Notes: generated by a model from the letters alone, not told the origin. DNA of 64,000 nt from Candidatus Fibrimonadaceae bacterium (GCA_031281265.1 JAITFO010000015.1:1-64000); one strand, 5' to 3'. Shown: positions 40,072 to 49,676, counted from the stretch's first letter. Numbers and translations are program-made.

Positions 40072-41374
40072 CCTATCCGCAGCGGCAAAGCGCGAGACCA
40101 GGCGTTTGCCTATTAGCGAGATATGCACAGACCCGCAGAACCCGCGCAGGCGTGCCATAACGCCGGAGAATGATCCAGGGTTGCAGGACTTGGCGGATAG
40201 CATCGCAAAGTTCGGCGATGTTCTTGAGCCGCTTATAGTGCGGCTGAGGACAGAGGAAGAACGCGAGGGAGATGGATTCTTTCCTGATTGCCCGTATATG
40301 CTAATAAGCGGGCATCGCAGGAAAGCGGCGGCAAAGCTCGCGGGCATTGAGACGTTGCATTGCGTGGTGTGGGAGAACATAAGCCCTGCGGAGGCTTTTG
40401 AGATGCAACTGGTGGAGAACTTGCACAGGGCGGACTTGCTGCCAACCGAGGAAGCATTGGCGTATCAGCGGATGATTTCGGAGCTTCATTACACATATAA
40501 GGAAATCTCTTTGCGTGTTGGCAGGAGCGATAAGCATATTCTCCGTTATCTGCGTTTGCAAATGCTGCCAGAGGAATTGAAAGCAAAAATAGACAGCGGA
40601 GAATGTTCAATTCAAAAAGCGCTGTTCCTTTGCTCTTTGCCTGAAGGCATCGTAGAAAAGATTTTAGATGGCTACGATTATTTGCTCGGCTCTAGCATGA
40701 CATATAATAGTTTCAAAGATGCGCTTTTCAGAACCTTCATAAAGGATTTGGACGGCGACCTGCCATTCAAGCTGGACGGCAAGTATGGGAGCTTGCCGAA
40801 GTGCACCGAGTGCCCGCACAAAGGTTCGCATCCTGAGCTGTTTGCGGAGTATGCTGAAGATGACAAGGACAAATGCCCTCTCAAGCAATGTTTCAGAGAA
40901 AAAGAAGCCATTGCTGAGGAACAAAGAGAAAAGGCAAAAGCCAAAGCGCAGGCAAAGAAAGGGAATGCCAGGGAAGATGAAGATAATGCAAATGATGACG
41001 ATGATGATAATGAAGGAAGCTCTGGAAATGATTATTGGGATCAACACAAAGCGGTTCGCCAAGCTAGAGCAGCTTGGTATCTGGATAAGCTAATTGCTAT
41101 TAGAGGTCTCAATGTTTTTGATCTATTTGTTGAATGTATGGAAAACGATGATTTTCTTGATGATGATTGGGATGATTTATACAAGCAACATACAAGCAAA
41201 ACATCTGCCGAGTTGCAGCAGAGTGGAACCCCAGAAGAAATTTTAAAAGCAAAACTAATCAGCGACTTTTGCAATAAAGCTAGCGACTATGACGAGGATG
41301 AAATGGTTAAATGGCTTGGCTGCGAGGAATGTCCTGACGAGGTGTTAAACCGAGCGAGGGTTGCCGCGCTGTGA
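39983..41374 (+). CDS. ParB-like nuclease/partition protein
   Basis: A 463-residue protein. A basic Ala/Lys-rich start is followed by the ParB N-terminal domain: LPISEICTDPQNPRRR, 'LADSIAKFGDVLEPLIVR', ISGHRRKAAAKLAG and 'AFEMQLVENLHRADLLPTEE', then the helix-turn-helix 'YTYKEISLRVGRSDKHILRY'. A four-Cys site (CTECPHKG... KCPLKQC) and a long acidic stretch (NANDDDDDNEG) come later. There is no ParA nearby. It may regulate phage DNA or act as a nuclease. ATG 39983 has AGGAG upstream. Confidence 0.8.
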   Translation: MAKKQQNSKALSKKASKAFKKAAAETQTNNLSAAAKRETRRLPISEICTDPQNPRRRAITPENDPGLQDLADSIAKFGDVLEPLIVRLRTEEEREGDGFFPDCPYMLISGHRRKAAAKLAGIETLHCVVWENISPAEAFEMQLVENLHRADLLPTEEALAYQRMISELHYTYKEISLRVGRSDKHILRYLRLQMLPEELKAKIDSGECSIQKALFLCSLPEGIVEKILDGYDYLLGSSMTYNSFKDALFRTFIKDLDGDLPFKLDGKYGSLPKCTECPHKGSHPELFAEYAEDDKDKCPLKQCFREKEAIAEEQREKAKAKAQAKKGNAREDEDNANDDDDDNEGSSGNDYWDQHKAVRQARAAWYLDKLIAIRGLNVFDLFVECMENDDFLDDDWDDLYKQHTSKTSAELQQSGTPEEILKAKLISDFCNKASDYDEDEMVKWLGCEECPDEVLNRARVAAL

Positions 41375-41477
41375 TAGGTTCTGGGGGCACCCCCGCCCCC
41401 CAAAACGTCGAAATGTCGAGTTCGTTAAAATTTAGGAATGGGACAAAATTACGGATGTCACAAAACAAGGAAAGGGA

Positions 41478-41879
41478 ATGAAGAATGAAGAAAATCAAGG
41501 CGAATTTTTTGAATCTGCGAAATCAGATTCAAAAGATGAATTGACAGAGTGGAAAATCCGCTCTGAAAAAGCGAAGGCTGAAAAACTGGAAACGGACAAT
41601 GCTTTGCGAAGCGGCAAACTTATCTATGCAGATAAAGCCGAGGAAAGTTTTCAGCAGATGTTGAATATAATCTACAGCTCTTTACAAGCAATACTATCTG
41701 AGTCGTTGCCTCACGAGCTTGTAAATTGCCAAACAACCGGGGAGATACGCGACAAACTAGTTGCGACTTACAACGATATTATAGCCAGAAGCAAAGAAGC
41801 CTTTGAGGATTTTTTGAGAAACGGGAACACGCAAAAGCTAGAGGATTTGGAAAAAGAAGATGCCGAGTCAGTTGCCTAA
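41478..41879 (+). CDS. phage terminase small subunit (Nu1-like)
   Basis: A 133-residue acidic helical protein. 'EWKIRSEKAKAEKLETDNAL' followed by RSGKLIYADKAEESFQQML is the oligomerisation coiled coil and turn common in Nu1/TerS proteins that bind the packaging site. Its gene overlaps terL by 20 bp. The N-terminal DNA-binding wing is short or absent. A GC-rich tract (GGGGGCACCCCC) lies in the 103-bp gap upstream. Confidence 0.7.
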   Translation: MKNEENQGEFFESAKSDSKDELTEWKIRSEKAKAEKLETDNALRSGKLIYADKAEESFQQMLNIIYSSLQAILSESLPHELVNCQTTGEIRDKLVATYNDIIARSKEAFEDFLRNGNTQKLEDLEKEDAESVA

Positions 41880-43827
41880 TTCTTTTCGACAATGCTTCAC
41901 GGCTGGATGCAACCGCCCCGTCCACGCTGATGGGCTTTGCAATACTTGCTATAAGCGAAGGTTAAGACAAAGAGAAAAAGAAACGGCAGTGGCAAAAGAC
42001 ACTTCATTCAGCATCGGAGAAACGTCCGGCGTGCTTGCTGTAGATAACAGCCGCTTTGCTATGCGTCTTGCTCAGATTGCTCTAAATATTCTTGCTAAAG
42101 AAAATTCAATTGACTTAAAATCTTGGATTGAGGAAAAAATAACTTTGCCACCTGGTAATGGATACAAAGGTGTGCCCAAAATGAACTTTAACACGTTCCC
42201 TCATATAAAGCAAATACTGAAATTAGTTGACAACCCGGACTGCAAAAAAATAGTTCTTTGCTTTGCAGCGCAAACGGGCAAATCCGATACGCTCGCCAGC
42301 ATAGCAGCTTATTTAACCGGTTATCGGAACCGGCGCGGTCTTTTTGTTTTGCCAACAGCGAAGATGGTGGACAAAGTGCGTGAAACGAGGCTGCTGCCGC
42401 TTTTTCAAAATTCGAGCAAAGATATTGGTTTTCAGTATTTAAAGGATAAGACGGTGTTCAATTTCTCAGGCAATTTCTTTTCCATGGCCCTCGCCAGCTC
42501 TCCGGCAACAATGGCGGAGCAAACAAGCACTTCTTGGGTAATCATAGACGAACACGACGAATTCAACCTTGAGGCTTCCAAGTCTGCGGATCCTGTGAAG
42601 CTCTCTGAAAGACGTATGCAGGCGAGCCAGAAAAAACTGCTGATACTTGCCAGCACTCCAAAAAAGACGGGCGCAGGCTACACTTACGACCACTACCGCC
42701 GCTCAAAAGAATTCATAGAGGAAATACAATGCCCCCTCTGCGGCAGCTGGTTTGTCCCGGATTTTTATAATCATTTTAAGTGGCCAAAAGAAGCGGAGAA
42801 TGGCGATTTGAGCGAGATAGAAATTTACAGCCTTGCTTGGGTTGAGTGTCCTCATTGCCTCGGCGAAATAACCGATGCAATGCACTTTGATATAGTTACG
42901 GAAAGGAAGCGTTGGAAAGATTTAGACCCTGATATGACAATAGCAGAATGCGGGTTCCGCTTGCCGTGCTATCTTACCCCTAACAGAAATTTTAGCTCCA
43001 TTGTGTCTGAATATCTAAAGGTCAAAAACAATCCGATGGAGCTGGACGACTTTAACAACTCCGTGCTCGCAAAACCTGTTGAGGCAATAAATTCCAGAAC
43101 AAGCGCGGAAATAGACTATTCAAAATTGAAAAGCAACTACTATATTGAAAATCTAGATATGCCAGAGGAAGTGTTTGCTCTCACCGCTGGCGCAGACATA
43201 GGAAAATCGGAAATATGGTTTACGCTTCTCGGCTGGGCTACCCGCGATAGAAAATTTGTGATAAGAAGTGAGAAGATTGAAAGGGGCAGGGGCGCAGATA
43301 GTTTAGAAATAGCGATGGATAAAGCGACAAAGCTATGCACAATGGATTACAAATACAAAGGTAGCTACAAGCCGCGTTTTTTTGGCGGTCTTGTTGATTC
43401 CGGTTATGACACTGATTTTGTCTATGATTATTGCCTTAAAAAACACCCGTTATGGACAGCTGCTAAAGGGTACACCGACCAGCTGCGGCTTTTTGAAGTA
43501 TCAACAGTTGACAAGAAAAATAAAATCTCAAAATACAGCGGGCTGCCTTTAGTTATCCTTAATACTGATATGCTAAACAGCAGTTTGCATGAATATTTGA
43601 GCACCCCGCCCGGTGAGCGTCACAGCATTGCCTTTCCCGCCGATGCTTCTTATTTTCTCTTCGAGCATCTGGCAGCCCAGGAACAGCACGAGATTCCAGG
43701 TAAATATAACACGATATACAGATGGGGCAAGTTGAAAGGCCGCCCTGACCATTTGCGTGATTGCCTTCTTCACGCTATAGCCATAGGCATCTATCGTGGT
43801 TTCAATAGCAAGGAAAGGGTTGAATAA
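41860..43827 (+). CDS. phage terminase large subunit (GpA family)
   Basis: A 655-residue packaging motor. It starts with an unusual zinc finger (CFTAGCNRPVHADGLCNTC), then the ATPase with P-loop CFAAQTGKSDT, motif 'LFVLPTAKMVDKVRETRLLP' and Walker B 'SWVIIDEHDEF', a second Cys site (CPLCGSW and CPHCLGE), and a C-terminal nuclease with 'ADIGKSEIWFTLLGW' and 'GLVDSGYDTDFVYDYC'. This is the lambda GpA layout. It overlaps terS by 20 bp and the helicase by one base. Confidence 0.92.
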   Translation: MPSQLPNSFRQCFTAGCNRPVHADGLCNTCYKRRLRQREKETAVAKDTSFSIGETSGVLAVDNSRFAMRLAQIALNILAKENSIDLKSWIEEKITLPPGNGYKGVPKMNFNTFPHIKQILKLVDNPDCKKIVLCFAAQTGKSDTLASIAAYLTGYRNRRGLFVLPTAKMVDKVRETRLLPLFQNSSKDIGFQYLKDKTVFNFSGNFFSMALASSPATMAEQTSTSWVIIDEHDEFNLEASKSADPVKLSERRMQASQKKLLILASTPKKTGAGYTYDHYRRSKEFIEEIQCPLCGSWFVPDFYNHFKWPKEAENGDLSEIEIYSLAWVECPHCLGEITDAMHFDIVTERKRWKDLDPDMTIAECGFRLPCYLTPNRNFSSIVSEYLKVKNNPMELDDFNNSVLAKPVEAINSRTSAEIDYSKLKSNYYIENLDMPEEVFALTAGADIGKSEIWFTLLGWATRDRKFVIRSEKIERGRGADSLEIAMDKATKLCTMDYKYKGSYKPRFFGGLVDSGYDTDFVYDYCLKKHPLWTAAKGYTDQLRLFEVSTVDKKNKISKYSGLPLVILNTDMLNSSLHEYLSTPPGERHSIAFPADASYFLFEHLAAQEQHEIPGKYNTIYRWGKLKGRPDHLRDCLLHAIAIGIYRGFNSKERVE

Positions 43828-45191
43828 TGGAGCTATCCCTTAACCCGGAGATTTTTCTGCTTGGCGGCATCTTTCAGGATGAACGAGCGATATTCAAAGT
43901 GTATTCCACGCTTTCCGCAAAAGATTTTTCTATGCAAAAATACGGCTATGTGTTTTCCGCGATGCAGCAGCTTGCAGCTGAAAATGCTCCGATAGATGTT
44001 CTTACCGTTTTTGACAAGATGCAAAAAAACAACACCGCCTGGTTGGACAGGGATGATTTGTTTAGCATAGTGGAGTCCGCGCCCTCGGCGGCGAACATAG
44101 AATATTACGCCAGCCTTATAAAAGAATCTTCCAACAAGCGATCGCTTTATTCTTTGGTAGGCAAGATAGCAGGGATGATAAAAGACGAAACGAAACCCTT
44201 TGAAGAAATACTCTCTTTTGCTTACGATGAATTGAGTTTGCTTGGCAAGCAAAAAAAGAAGGGGCCTATAACAGCAGCGGAAAGCGTTGAAAAGCTGAAG
44301 GAGATGATAGAGCAAAATCGGCATCTGGGATTGCAAACAGGACTGAATGCGCTTGACCGCAAAATTACTGGAATGAGACCGGGCGAGATGATTGTGCTCG
44401 CTGCCCCGCCATCGGTCGGCAAAACTGCGCTCGCAGCGAACATAGCAAACAATGTCCTGAAGCTAGGCAAAACGGTTGCTTTTTTCAGTCTTGAAATGAC
44501 GGATGCGGAGATAGCTACGCGGTTTATATCTCTGACCTCGCAGGTTAATTCAAAGTCTATAATAAATGGCCCGGATTATGGAGAAAGCGAGAAATTGCAA
44601 AAAGGCATAAACAGCTACAGGCAAACGAAACTTTTCATAGACGATTCCAGCGAGATAAAAGTACCGGAGATTAGGATGACTTGCAACGAGATAAAATGCA
44701 AAACCGGTTCCCTTGATTTGGTTGTGGTGGATTATTTGCAGCTGATAGAATCCGGTAAAAAAGAGAACCAGACAATAGCTATGGGCGATGTTAGCCGCAG
44801 CCTGAAAATACTGGCAAAAGAACTTGAGGTACCCGTGTTGTGTTTATCACAACTTAATAGGGGTTATAAGGATGGAAAGATAAGCCTATTTAATTTACGC
44901 GATTCCGGGAACATAGAACAGGATGCGAACCAGGTGTGGTTCATAACTTTCCCTATCGATTTCGCAAAAGATAGCGATAAGCATAAACACGACCCGAAAC
45001 TTGCAAAGCTGGAGATTGCGAAAAACCGTGGCGGGGAAAAAGGCGTTGTTGATTTGCAGTTTGAAGCGGAATACACTTTATTCACTGATTACGACCACAG
45101 CAGAATGAATCCAGCAATGAGAAACGGCGGCGCGGACAAAGACGGATTTTTTCCTGTGAACATTCCAACGGAGGCAATAAATGGAAAATGA
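43827..45191 (+). CDS. replicative DNA helicase, DnaB type
   Basis: A 454-residue hexameric helicase. An N-terminal domain (NPEIFLLGGIFQDERAIF) precedes the RecA-like core: P-loop 'LAAPPSVGKTALAANIA', 'FFSLEMTDAEIATRF', Walker B 'LDLVVVDYLQLIES' and 'LAKELEVPVLCLSQLNRG', ending with the Arg-finger region 'EIAKNRGGEKGVVDLQF'. It unwinds phage DNA at the fork. Its place between terL and the portal gene is unusual, since replication genes normally sit in the early block. It begins on the terL stop codon. Confidence 0.93.
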   Translation: MELSLNPEIFLLGGIFQDERAIFKVYSTLSAKDFSMQKYGYVFSAMQQLAAENAPIDVLTVFDKMQKNNTAWLDRDDLFSIVESAPSAANIEYYASLIKESSNKRSLYSLVGKIAGMIKDETKPFEEILSFAYDELSLLGKQKKKGPITAAESVEKLKEMIEQNRHLGLQTGLNALDRKITGMRPGEMIVLAAPPSVGKTALAANIANNVLKLGKTVAFFSLEMTDAEIATRFISLTSQVNSKSIINGPDYGESEKLQKGINSYRQTKLFIDDSSEIKVPEIRMTCNEIKCKTGSLDLVVVDYLQLIESGKKENQTIAMGDVSRSLKILAKELEVPVLCLSQLNRGYKDGKISLFNLRDSGNIEQDANQVWFITFPIDFAKDSDKHKHDPKLAKLEIAKNRGGEKGVVDLQFEAEYTLFTDYDHSRMNPAMRNGGADKDGFFPVNIPTEAINGK

Positions 45192-45489
45192 ACAAGATGA
45201 AGAACCAGAAGTTGATGAATGGGCGGAATTTGAAAAAGACTGCCAAAAAATAAAATTTCATTTATCTAATGAGTATTGCGATTGGTGGTTTGGGCATTTT
45301 TTCTTGTGTGTAGAAAATTGCCAATTTTATAAGCAAGGTAAAAACGGAGGCTGTTGCCACGGCAGAGAGAAAATAGAATATGAATTTGTTATTGAAGATT
45401 GGGATGAAATAACGAATATTCTTTGTGCTTTAAAACAAGGTGGATATTCGGAGCTAAAATTTAAAGAGGATAAAAAAAGTGCGGACTAG
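45181..45489 (+). CDS. Cys/Trp-rich phage protein, unknown
   Basis: A 102-residue acidic protein with six Cys, two of them adjacent (NEYCDWWF, FLCVENCQFY, GGCCHG), and several Trp, so it may bind a metal. It overlaps the helicase by 11 bp. It is the last gene before a probable terminator. No family recognised. Confidence 0.55.
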   Translation: MENEQDEEPEVDEWAEFEKDCQKIKFHLSNEYCDWWFGHFFLCVENCQFYKQGKNGGCCHGREKIEYEFVIEDWDEITNILCALKQGGYSELKFKEDKKSAD

Positions 45490-45533
45490 CAGATACTAAA
45501 TCCCGCGCTTTGGTTCATTTTCAAAAAATATGT

Positions 45534-45563
45534 TTGGGGCATTTCCCCATTTTTATTTTTTTT
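45534..45563 (+). terminator. probable terminator between early and late phage units
   Basis: GGGG, loop CATTT, CCCC plus one flanking T-A pair, followed by T5-A-T8. It lies after the Cys/Trp-rich gene and just ahead of the late promoter. Confidence 0.5.
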
Positions 45564-45567
45564 GTGT

Positions 45568-45575
45568 TATATTTG
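45568..45575 (+). promoter_or_regulatory. TATATTTG late promoter box
   Basis: TATATTTG is an exact TAnnTTTG match, and TATATT ends seven nucleotides before the ATG at 45581. No ribosome site is present. It likely drives the head-tail operon as a leaderless message. Confidence 0.5.
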
Positions 45576-45580
45576 TTTTA

Positions 45581-45853
45581 ATGGCAACAGAACCCACCCA
45601 AACAACCGAGCCGGACAACGGAAAAAGTTTTTCTGACATCGCGCAGAAAACTAAAAATATTCTCAGCACCCGGAATGACAACGGGTTTTTGACAAAATCA
45701 CAGACAAACAGCGATGGCGCGCTCACTGAAAAATTCTCTCTCTCCGATACCGCGAACTTTACGGAGAAAATGAAAAAATTAGCCAAGATTGAGCAAACTG
45801 AAAAATATGCAGACGATATATACAAACCCATAAGAATGGCGCGTGCATTATGA
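45581..45853 (+). CDS. first gene of phage late operon, unknown
   Basis: A 90-residue hydrophilic protein with a disordered Thr/Asn/Ser-rich start and a helical end (FTEKMKKLAKIEQTEKYADD). It overlaps the portal gene by 4 bp. It could be a head-joining or scaffold accessory protein from its position. No family recognised. Confidence 0.55.
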   Translation: MATEPTQTTEPDNGKSFSDIAQKTKNILSTRNDNGFLTKSQTNSDGALTEKFSLSDTANFTEKMKKLAKIEQTEKYADDIYKPIRMARAL

Positions 45854-47304
45854 GACAGGCTTATAAACTTTTAGATACAAATATAGATCGCTGGCTCTCA
45901 ACGGTCAAAAGCGAGAATGAGCTTTTGCAGAACGGTGAGTATTCTAAAATAGTGGCAGCGGCAAAAGCATTTGTCCGTAACGAACAAATTGCAAACGCGG
46001 TAAAAGTTACGGCTGAAACATATTGTGGAAATATCACGCCAGACAAAGGGCACGCTGTTTCAAAAAAAGCATTTAACGAATGGGCAAAACACGCTGGATT
46101 GCGCTCTGGCGAAAGCCTCGGCGAACTGAACACGGAGCTGGTTGGTATATTGACTTGGGGTGATTGTCTAATTGTCCTTGACAGAACCCCCTATGCCCCG
46201 GCTGGTACAATTTCGGCACGGGTGAAACTGATAGACCCGCTTTGCGTGCAAACGCCCCCAAAATACCGAAACAAAGGTTTAGTATCCGGTATGAAAGTTA
46301 TACTTGGCGTTGTGTTTGATGTAAATGATATTGAAATTGGTTACTTTGTGCTTAAAGCAGGGCTTGACGGCAGCAAAGACGAACATTACCAATATATTCC
46401 CTGCTATGATGATAAAACTGGCCGCTTTGTGAGCGCGTTAGTATGTCGCCCTGGTTCCCGTTTCCCTGGACAAGCGCGTGGGTTCCCCATGCTTTTGGCT
46501 GCACTGTTTAGCATCAATGCAATAGACAAGCTGAGTGAGTTTACTGTTAGGGAAGCAAATGTTAAATCAATGTTAGGAATTGTTGTTACAACCGATTCCG
46601 TCAATGCACCCCCTGCGCTGGGTGTAGGCGATGAAGTTTTTAAACTAAATCCAGAGCCAAAGGAAGGCGAGGAAGGGAAAACCAATGAGGACAAGCCTAA
46701 AGTGAATATATCGCAGCTTGAATCTGGCGATGTCCCTGTGCTCCCACCAAACACGGATATAAAAACTATAAACAATGGCGGCAACCTTGACATATCGTCT
46801 GGAATAAAAGAGCAACTTAAACTTGTTGCAGCTGGAATGGGAATCCCTTATCATATTCTTTTGAAAGATTTTACGGGCATAAATTTTTCCGCTGGTAAAC
46901 TTGAAATAGATGCGCTTTTCCGTCTGTTTGATTTGTGGAATTATGGCCCTATAATGAGAGTGTTCAGCGAAATTTACAAATGGGTTGTTATTGAGTGGTG
47001 GCTTTTGCGAGGTGTGATACCAGTTCCCGCGATGTGGGAAAATGATTGGATAGGCCCCGGCGCACCAGACCCCGACCCCCTAAAAAGCGCACACGCTGAA
47101 TCTGTGCGACTTAGCACTGGAACTGTTGCCCGTTCAAGCCTCGCGGGAAAAAGAGGTGACGACTATGAGCAAACATTGCAGCAGATTAAAGACGATGGCG
47201 AAGCCGAGAAGCGCACGCTTGGCCGCAGTTTTGCCATAGGCTGGGCGGCTGAGAAATCCGCAACGATAGGAAGCTCAAAAGATGATGTGGAGGAAGATGA
47301 ATGA
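45850..47304 (+). CDS. phage portal protein
   Basis: A 484-residue protein of the lambda-type portal family that forms the dodecameric DNA entry ring. Visible are 'NEQIANAVKVTAETYCGN', 'GVVFDVNDIEIGYFVLKAG', 'GQARGFPMLLAALFSINAID' and 'GIPYHILLKDFTGINFSAGK' before the C-terminal 'PDPDPLKSAHAESVRLSTGT', which matches lambda gpB-like portals. It overlaps its neighbours by 4 bp on each side. Confidence 0.9.
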   Translation: MRQAYKLLDTNIDRWLSTVKSENELLQNGEYSKIVAAAKAFVRNEQIANAVKVTAETYCGNITPDKGHAVSKKAFNEWAKHAGLRSGESLGELNTELVGILTWGDCLIVLDRTPYAPAGTISARVKLIDPLCVQTPPKYRNKGLVSGMKVILGVVFDVNDIEIGYFVLKAGLDGSKDEHYQYIPCYDDKTGRFVSALVCRPGSRFPGQARGFPMLLAALFSINAIDKLSEFTVREANVKSMLGIVVTTDSVNAPPALGVGDEVFKLNPEPKEGEEGKTNEDKPKVNISQLESGDVPVLPPNTDIKTINNGGNLDISSGIKEQLKLVAAGMGIPYHILLKDFTGINFSAGKLEIDALFRLFDLWNYGPIMRVFSEIYKWVVIEWWLLRGVIPVPAMWENDWIGPGAPDPDPLKSAHAESVRLSTGTVARSSLAGKRGDDYEQTLQQIKDDGEAEKRTLGRSFAIGWAAEKSATIGSSKDDVEEDE

Positions 47305-47939
47305 TTAAGGCTAAATTTGAAAAACCAACGGTGATATTTTTCGAGTCGTCTGTGTTCCCTGAATCTCTTGACTACTTGGAAGCTGAATTGCGTAATGCTT
47401 TTGCAAGCGACTGCGATGCGGTTGTTCTTGCGATACGCTCTTACGGCGGCTATTCTTATAAGTTGCCTGAGATGTCAAGGCTTATTGACAAAGTGGCAAA
47501 GGATAAGCCCGTGTTTGCATATACGGACACTGTAATGGCAAGCGCGGCTTACTGGATAGGTGCTTGTGCAGACCGCGTTTACATTGCTCCGAGCGCAATA
47601 GTTGGCGCAGTTGGAGCGTATTCTGAACTTTACGATTTCTCAAAGTATTACGAGAAGCAAGGTATAGAGTATATGCTGTTCCGTGCTGGTGAGGACAAAG
47701 CAAGGATAGGCTTTGACGGACAAATGCGCGACACCGACAAAGCGGAATTGCAAACTGATGTTGAGGAATCTTGGAAAGAGTTTAAAAGTTGCATACTCGC
47801 GCATAGAAAAATAGACGATGCTCATTTGCAGGGCAAAGTGTTCAGCGGAGACAAAGCTCTTAAACTTGGATTTGTGGATGGCTTTTTTGATTCGATATAT
47901 GATTTAGTGGACACACTTAAAACCGGAGGTATAGAATAA
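47301..47939 (+). CDS. S49/ClpP-like prohead protease
   Basis: A 212-residue peptidase of the SppA/S49 clan. The fold is clear in 'AIRSYGGYSYKLPEMSRLID', 'KPVFAYTDTVMASAAYWIG' with the nucleophile Ser, 'IAPSAIVGAVGAYSELYD' and the late 'KVFSGDKALKLGFVDGFFD'. The conserved Lys is probably in EDKARIGFDG. It matures the capsid during assembly, like lambda gpC. The scaffold is encoded separately just downstream. Confidence 0.9.
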   Translation: MIKAKFEKPTVIFFESSVFPESLDYLEAELRNAFASDCDAVVLAIRSYGGYSYKLPEMSRLIDKVAKDKPVFAYTDTVMASAAYWIGACADRVYIAPSAIVGAVGAYSELYDFSKYYEKQGIEYMLFRAGEDKARIGFDGQMRDTDKAELQTDVEESWKEFKSCILAHRKIDDAHLQGKVFSGDKALKLGFVDGFFDSIYDLVDTLKTGGIE

Positions 47940-48490
47940 TGCGAAAGTTATTAGAACTCTTGCGAGGAACAAAGCCCGTGCCAGTTTTGCCTATTCAGGC
48001 TGGCGCGGAAGTGGCGGGGGGCGGGCAGCCTTCCAACAGAATAGAGAGCGTAACCGTGGGCGGAGGCACAAGCGCGGCTGCGGCAGACGATGCCGTCCTT
48101 GCGGAGCGCAAACGCATTGCCGCGATAAATGCTGTGGCTTCGCCTGAGCAAGCGGAGACGCGCGACAAGCTCATAGCGGACGGGACATCCGCGCTTGATG
48201 CTGTGCTCGCACTTAACGCTGATGCAAAGGCACGGCCAAAGGCAGCGGCAGAACCGCAAATAACAGCGGCAGCAATTGCGGCAGCGATTCCTATGAAAGA
48301 AGTTGCGGCGGAGATGTTGAGCATGATAAACGCGGCAGCCCCTGCATCAACTCCAACAATAGACCAAGGAGACATAACCGCTAAAACCCAGCTCGCCAGC
48401 ATAAAAGACCCAAAGGAGTCTGTGGAATTTTATGCGGCAAACAGGAAAGAACTTGCAAACTCAAAAATCAACTTCAACAAGGAGGATTAG
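47939..48490 (+). CDS. scaffold-like head assembly protein
   Basis: A 183-residue Ala-rich protein. 'AERKRIAAINAVASPEQAET' and 'LIADGTSALDAVLALNADAK' are the segment usually found at the C-terminus of phage S49 proteases, here in its own gene overlapping the protease by one base. The first 45 residues are Gly-rich and flexible. In lambda the equivalent part (Nu3) is the scaffold. The role is inferred from order and this segment. Confidence 0.7.
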   Translation: MRKLLELLRGTKPVPVLPIQAGAEVAGGGQPSNRIESVTVGGGTSAAAADDAVLAERKRIAAINAVASPEQAETRDKLIADGTSALDAVLALNADAKARPKAAAEPQITAAAIAAAIPMKEVAAEMLSMINAAAPASTPTIDQGDITAKTQLASIKDPKESVEFYAANRKELANSKINFNKED

Positions 48491-48493
48491 AAA

Positions 48494-49423
48494 ATGCCAA
48501 CTACCACAGTACTCGGCGGCGATTTGAAACTGATTGCCAATGAAGCGATAATAAACGTCGGAGAAATTCTCCTGCCGCTCAAAGCGTGCGCGAGAACAAT
48601 AGAGACGGAAAAAGAAGGCCTCAAGCAGAACGACAACATACAGGTGTTCGTTGCAGGAAGCATACCGGAAGCGGGTGAATTCAACGCTTCAACGAACAAC
48701 TACGGCACCGACAACGGCGGCGACCATGCGTTCAAGCCCGTCAAGCTGGATAAAAGATTCAAGCAGACATTTTCTCTGCAAGAGGATCAGCTTGACCGCA
48801 TTACCAGCGTTGCCGAGCTTGCGGAATTTTACAAGCCGTTCGCGCAGAATGTGGCCAAGCAGCTTTTGCTCAATGCCATTGCGCTTGTCACGGCGGCGAA
48901 CTTCCCCAACTCTTATAAAACGGCTGGAGCGGTTGTGTTCGATAAAAGCGATGCAGGCAAGGCAGAGACGGCTCTTGCAAAACTCGTGGGCATAGGGAAC
49001 CCGCTCAACTTGGTTTTGAACATGGAGTACTTTGACTATCTGCGCGATAGCCTGAGCTTCCTGCCTGCAAATCCAACGAGCAACGAAGTTTTGCGTCAAG
49101 GAACCATTCCGGGTATAGCGGGTTTTAGTGAGACCTTGCGCACTTCTATAATTCCAGATGTACCTGCTGAGGCAGGTACTTACACCGTCGGTTTTGCCAC
49201 CAACGGCAGCGGGTTGATAATAGCCAATGGGGTTTCGCCGTCAATAAGGGATAATAGCATAGATTACTCGGTTGCCACCGACCCAGTGACGGGCATAGCA
49301 ATGGCGTTCAGCGGGTTCTGGAAGCAGGACACGCGGACTTACATTGCAACGGTTGAGACATTGACCGGGGCGGCTGTTGGAAGCGATAAAGGTCTGTTGC
49401 GACTTGTGCAAACGGTAAGCTAG
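48494..49423 (+). CDS. major capsid protein
   Basis: A 309-residue protein of probable HK97 fold. It begins 'LGGDLKLIANEAIINVGEIL', has the long N-arm and E-loop region, a backbone helix ('FAQNVAKQLLLNAIALVTA') and the axial domain with LVLNMEYFDYLRDSLSF, then a beta-rich end 'GLIIANGVSPSIRDNS'. Position after protease and scaffold is decisive. AAGGAGG precedes the upstream stop and serves as ribosome site. Abundant in virions, so a good proteomic marker. Confidence 0.85.
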   Translation: MPTTTVLGGDLKLIANEAIINVGEILLPLKACARTIETEKEGLKQNDNIQVFVAGSIPEAGEFNASTNNYGTDNGGDHAFKPVKLDKRFKQTFSLQEDQLDRITSVAELAEFYKPFAQNVAKQLLLNAIALVTAANFPNSYKTAGAVVFDKSDAGKAETALAKLVGIGNPLNLVLNMEYFDYLRDSLSFLPANPTSNEVLRQGTIPGIAGFSETLRTSIIPDVPAEAGTYTVGFATNGSGLIIANGVSPSIRDNSIDYSVATDPVTGIAMAFSGFWKQDTRTYIATVETLTGAAVGSDKGLLRLVQTVS

Positions 49424-49431
49424 GGGGGATT

Positions 49432-49674
49432 ATGAGAACTGGCGTATTGATAGGATTTAAAGAATCCAAGCCTGAAATCATAAAAGCAGGCTCCTGCATT
49501 GCGGAACAACGAGCCGCTTACAAAAAGCTCGTCAAAGAGCTTTCGGAAGGCGGCGGCGATTACGACAGCGTGGAGCTTTATGCTGATCCTTTGCGGTTCG
49601 CCAGAAAAGGCGAGTCAAAAAAATCAGAGCTTTTCAACGATGACAAACCTGATTCCAAAAAAGGGAAAAAATAG
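49432..49674 (+). CDS. small head or connector protein, unknown
   Basis: An 80-residue basic protein ending in a Lys/Ser/Asp-rich tail. Position between capsid and the gp10-like gene suggests a head-tail connector. GGGGG before the ATG serves as ribosome site. No family recognised. Confidence 0.55.
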   Translation: MRTGVLIGFKESKPEIIKAGSCIAEQRAAYKKLVKELSEGGGDYDSVELYADPLRFARKGESKKSELFNDDKPDSKKGKK

Positions 49675-49676
49675 CT

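Noticed and set aside
36787-41374. CRISPR array or anti-CRISPR locus in the early phage genes
   Set aside because: No regularly spaced repeats are present, and the small genes have no recognisable anti-CRISPR features; size alone is not evidence.
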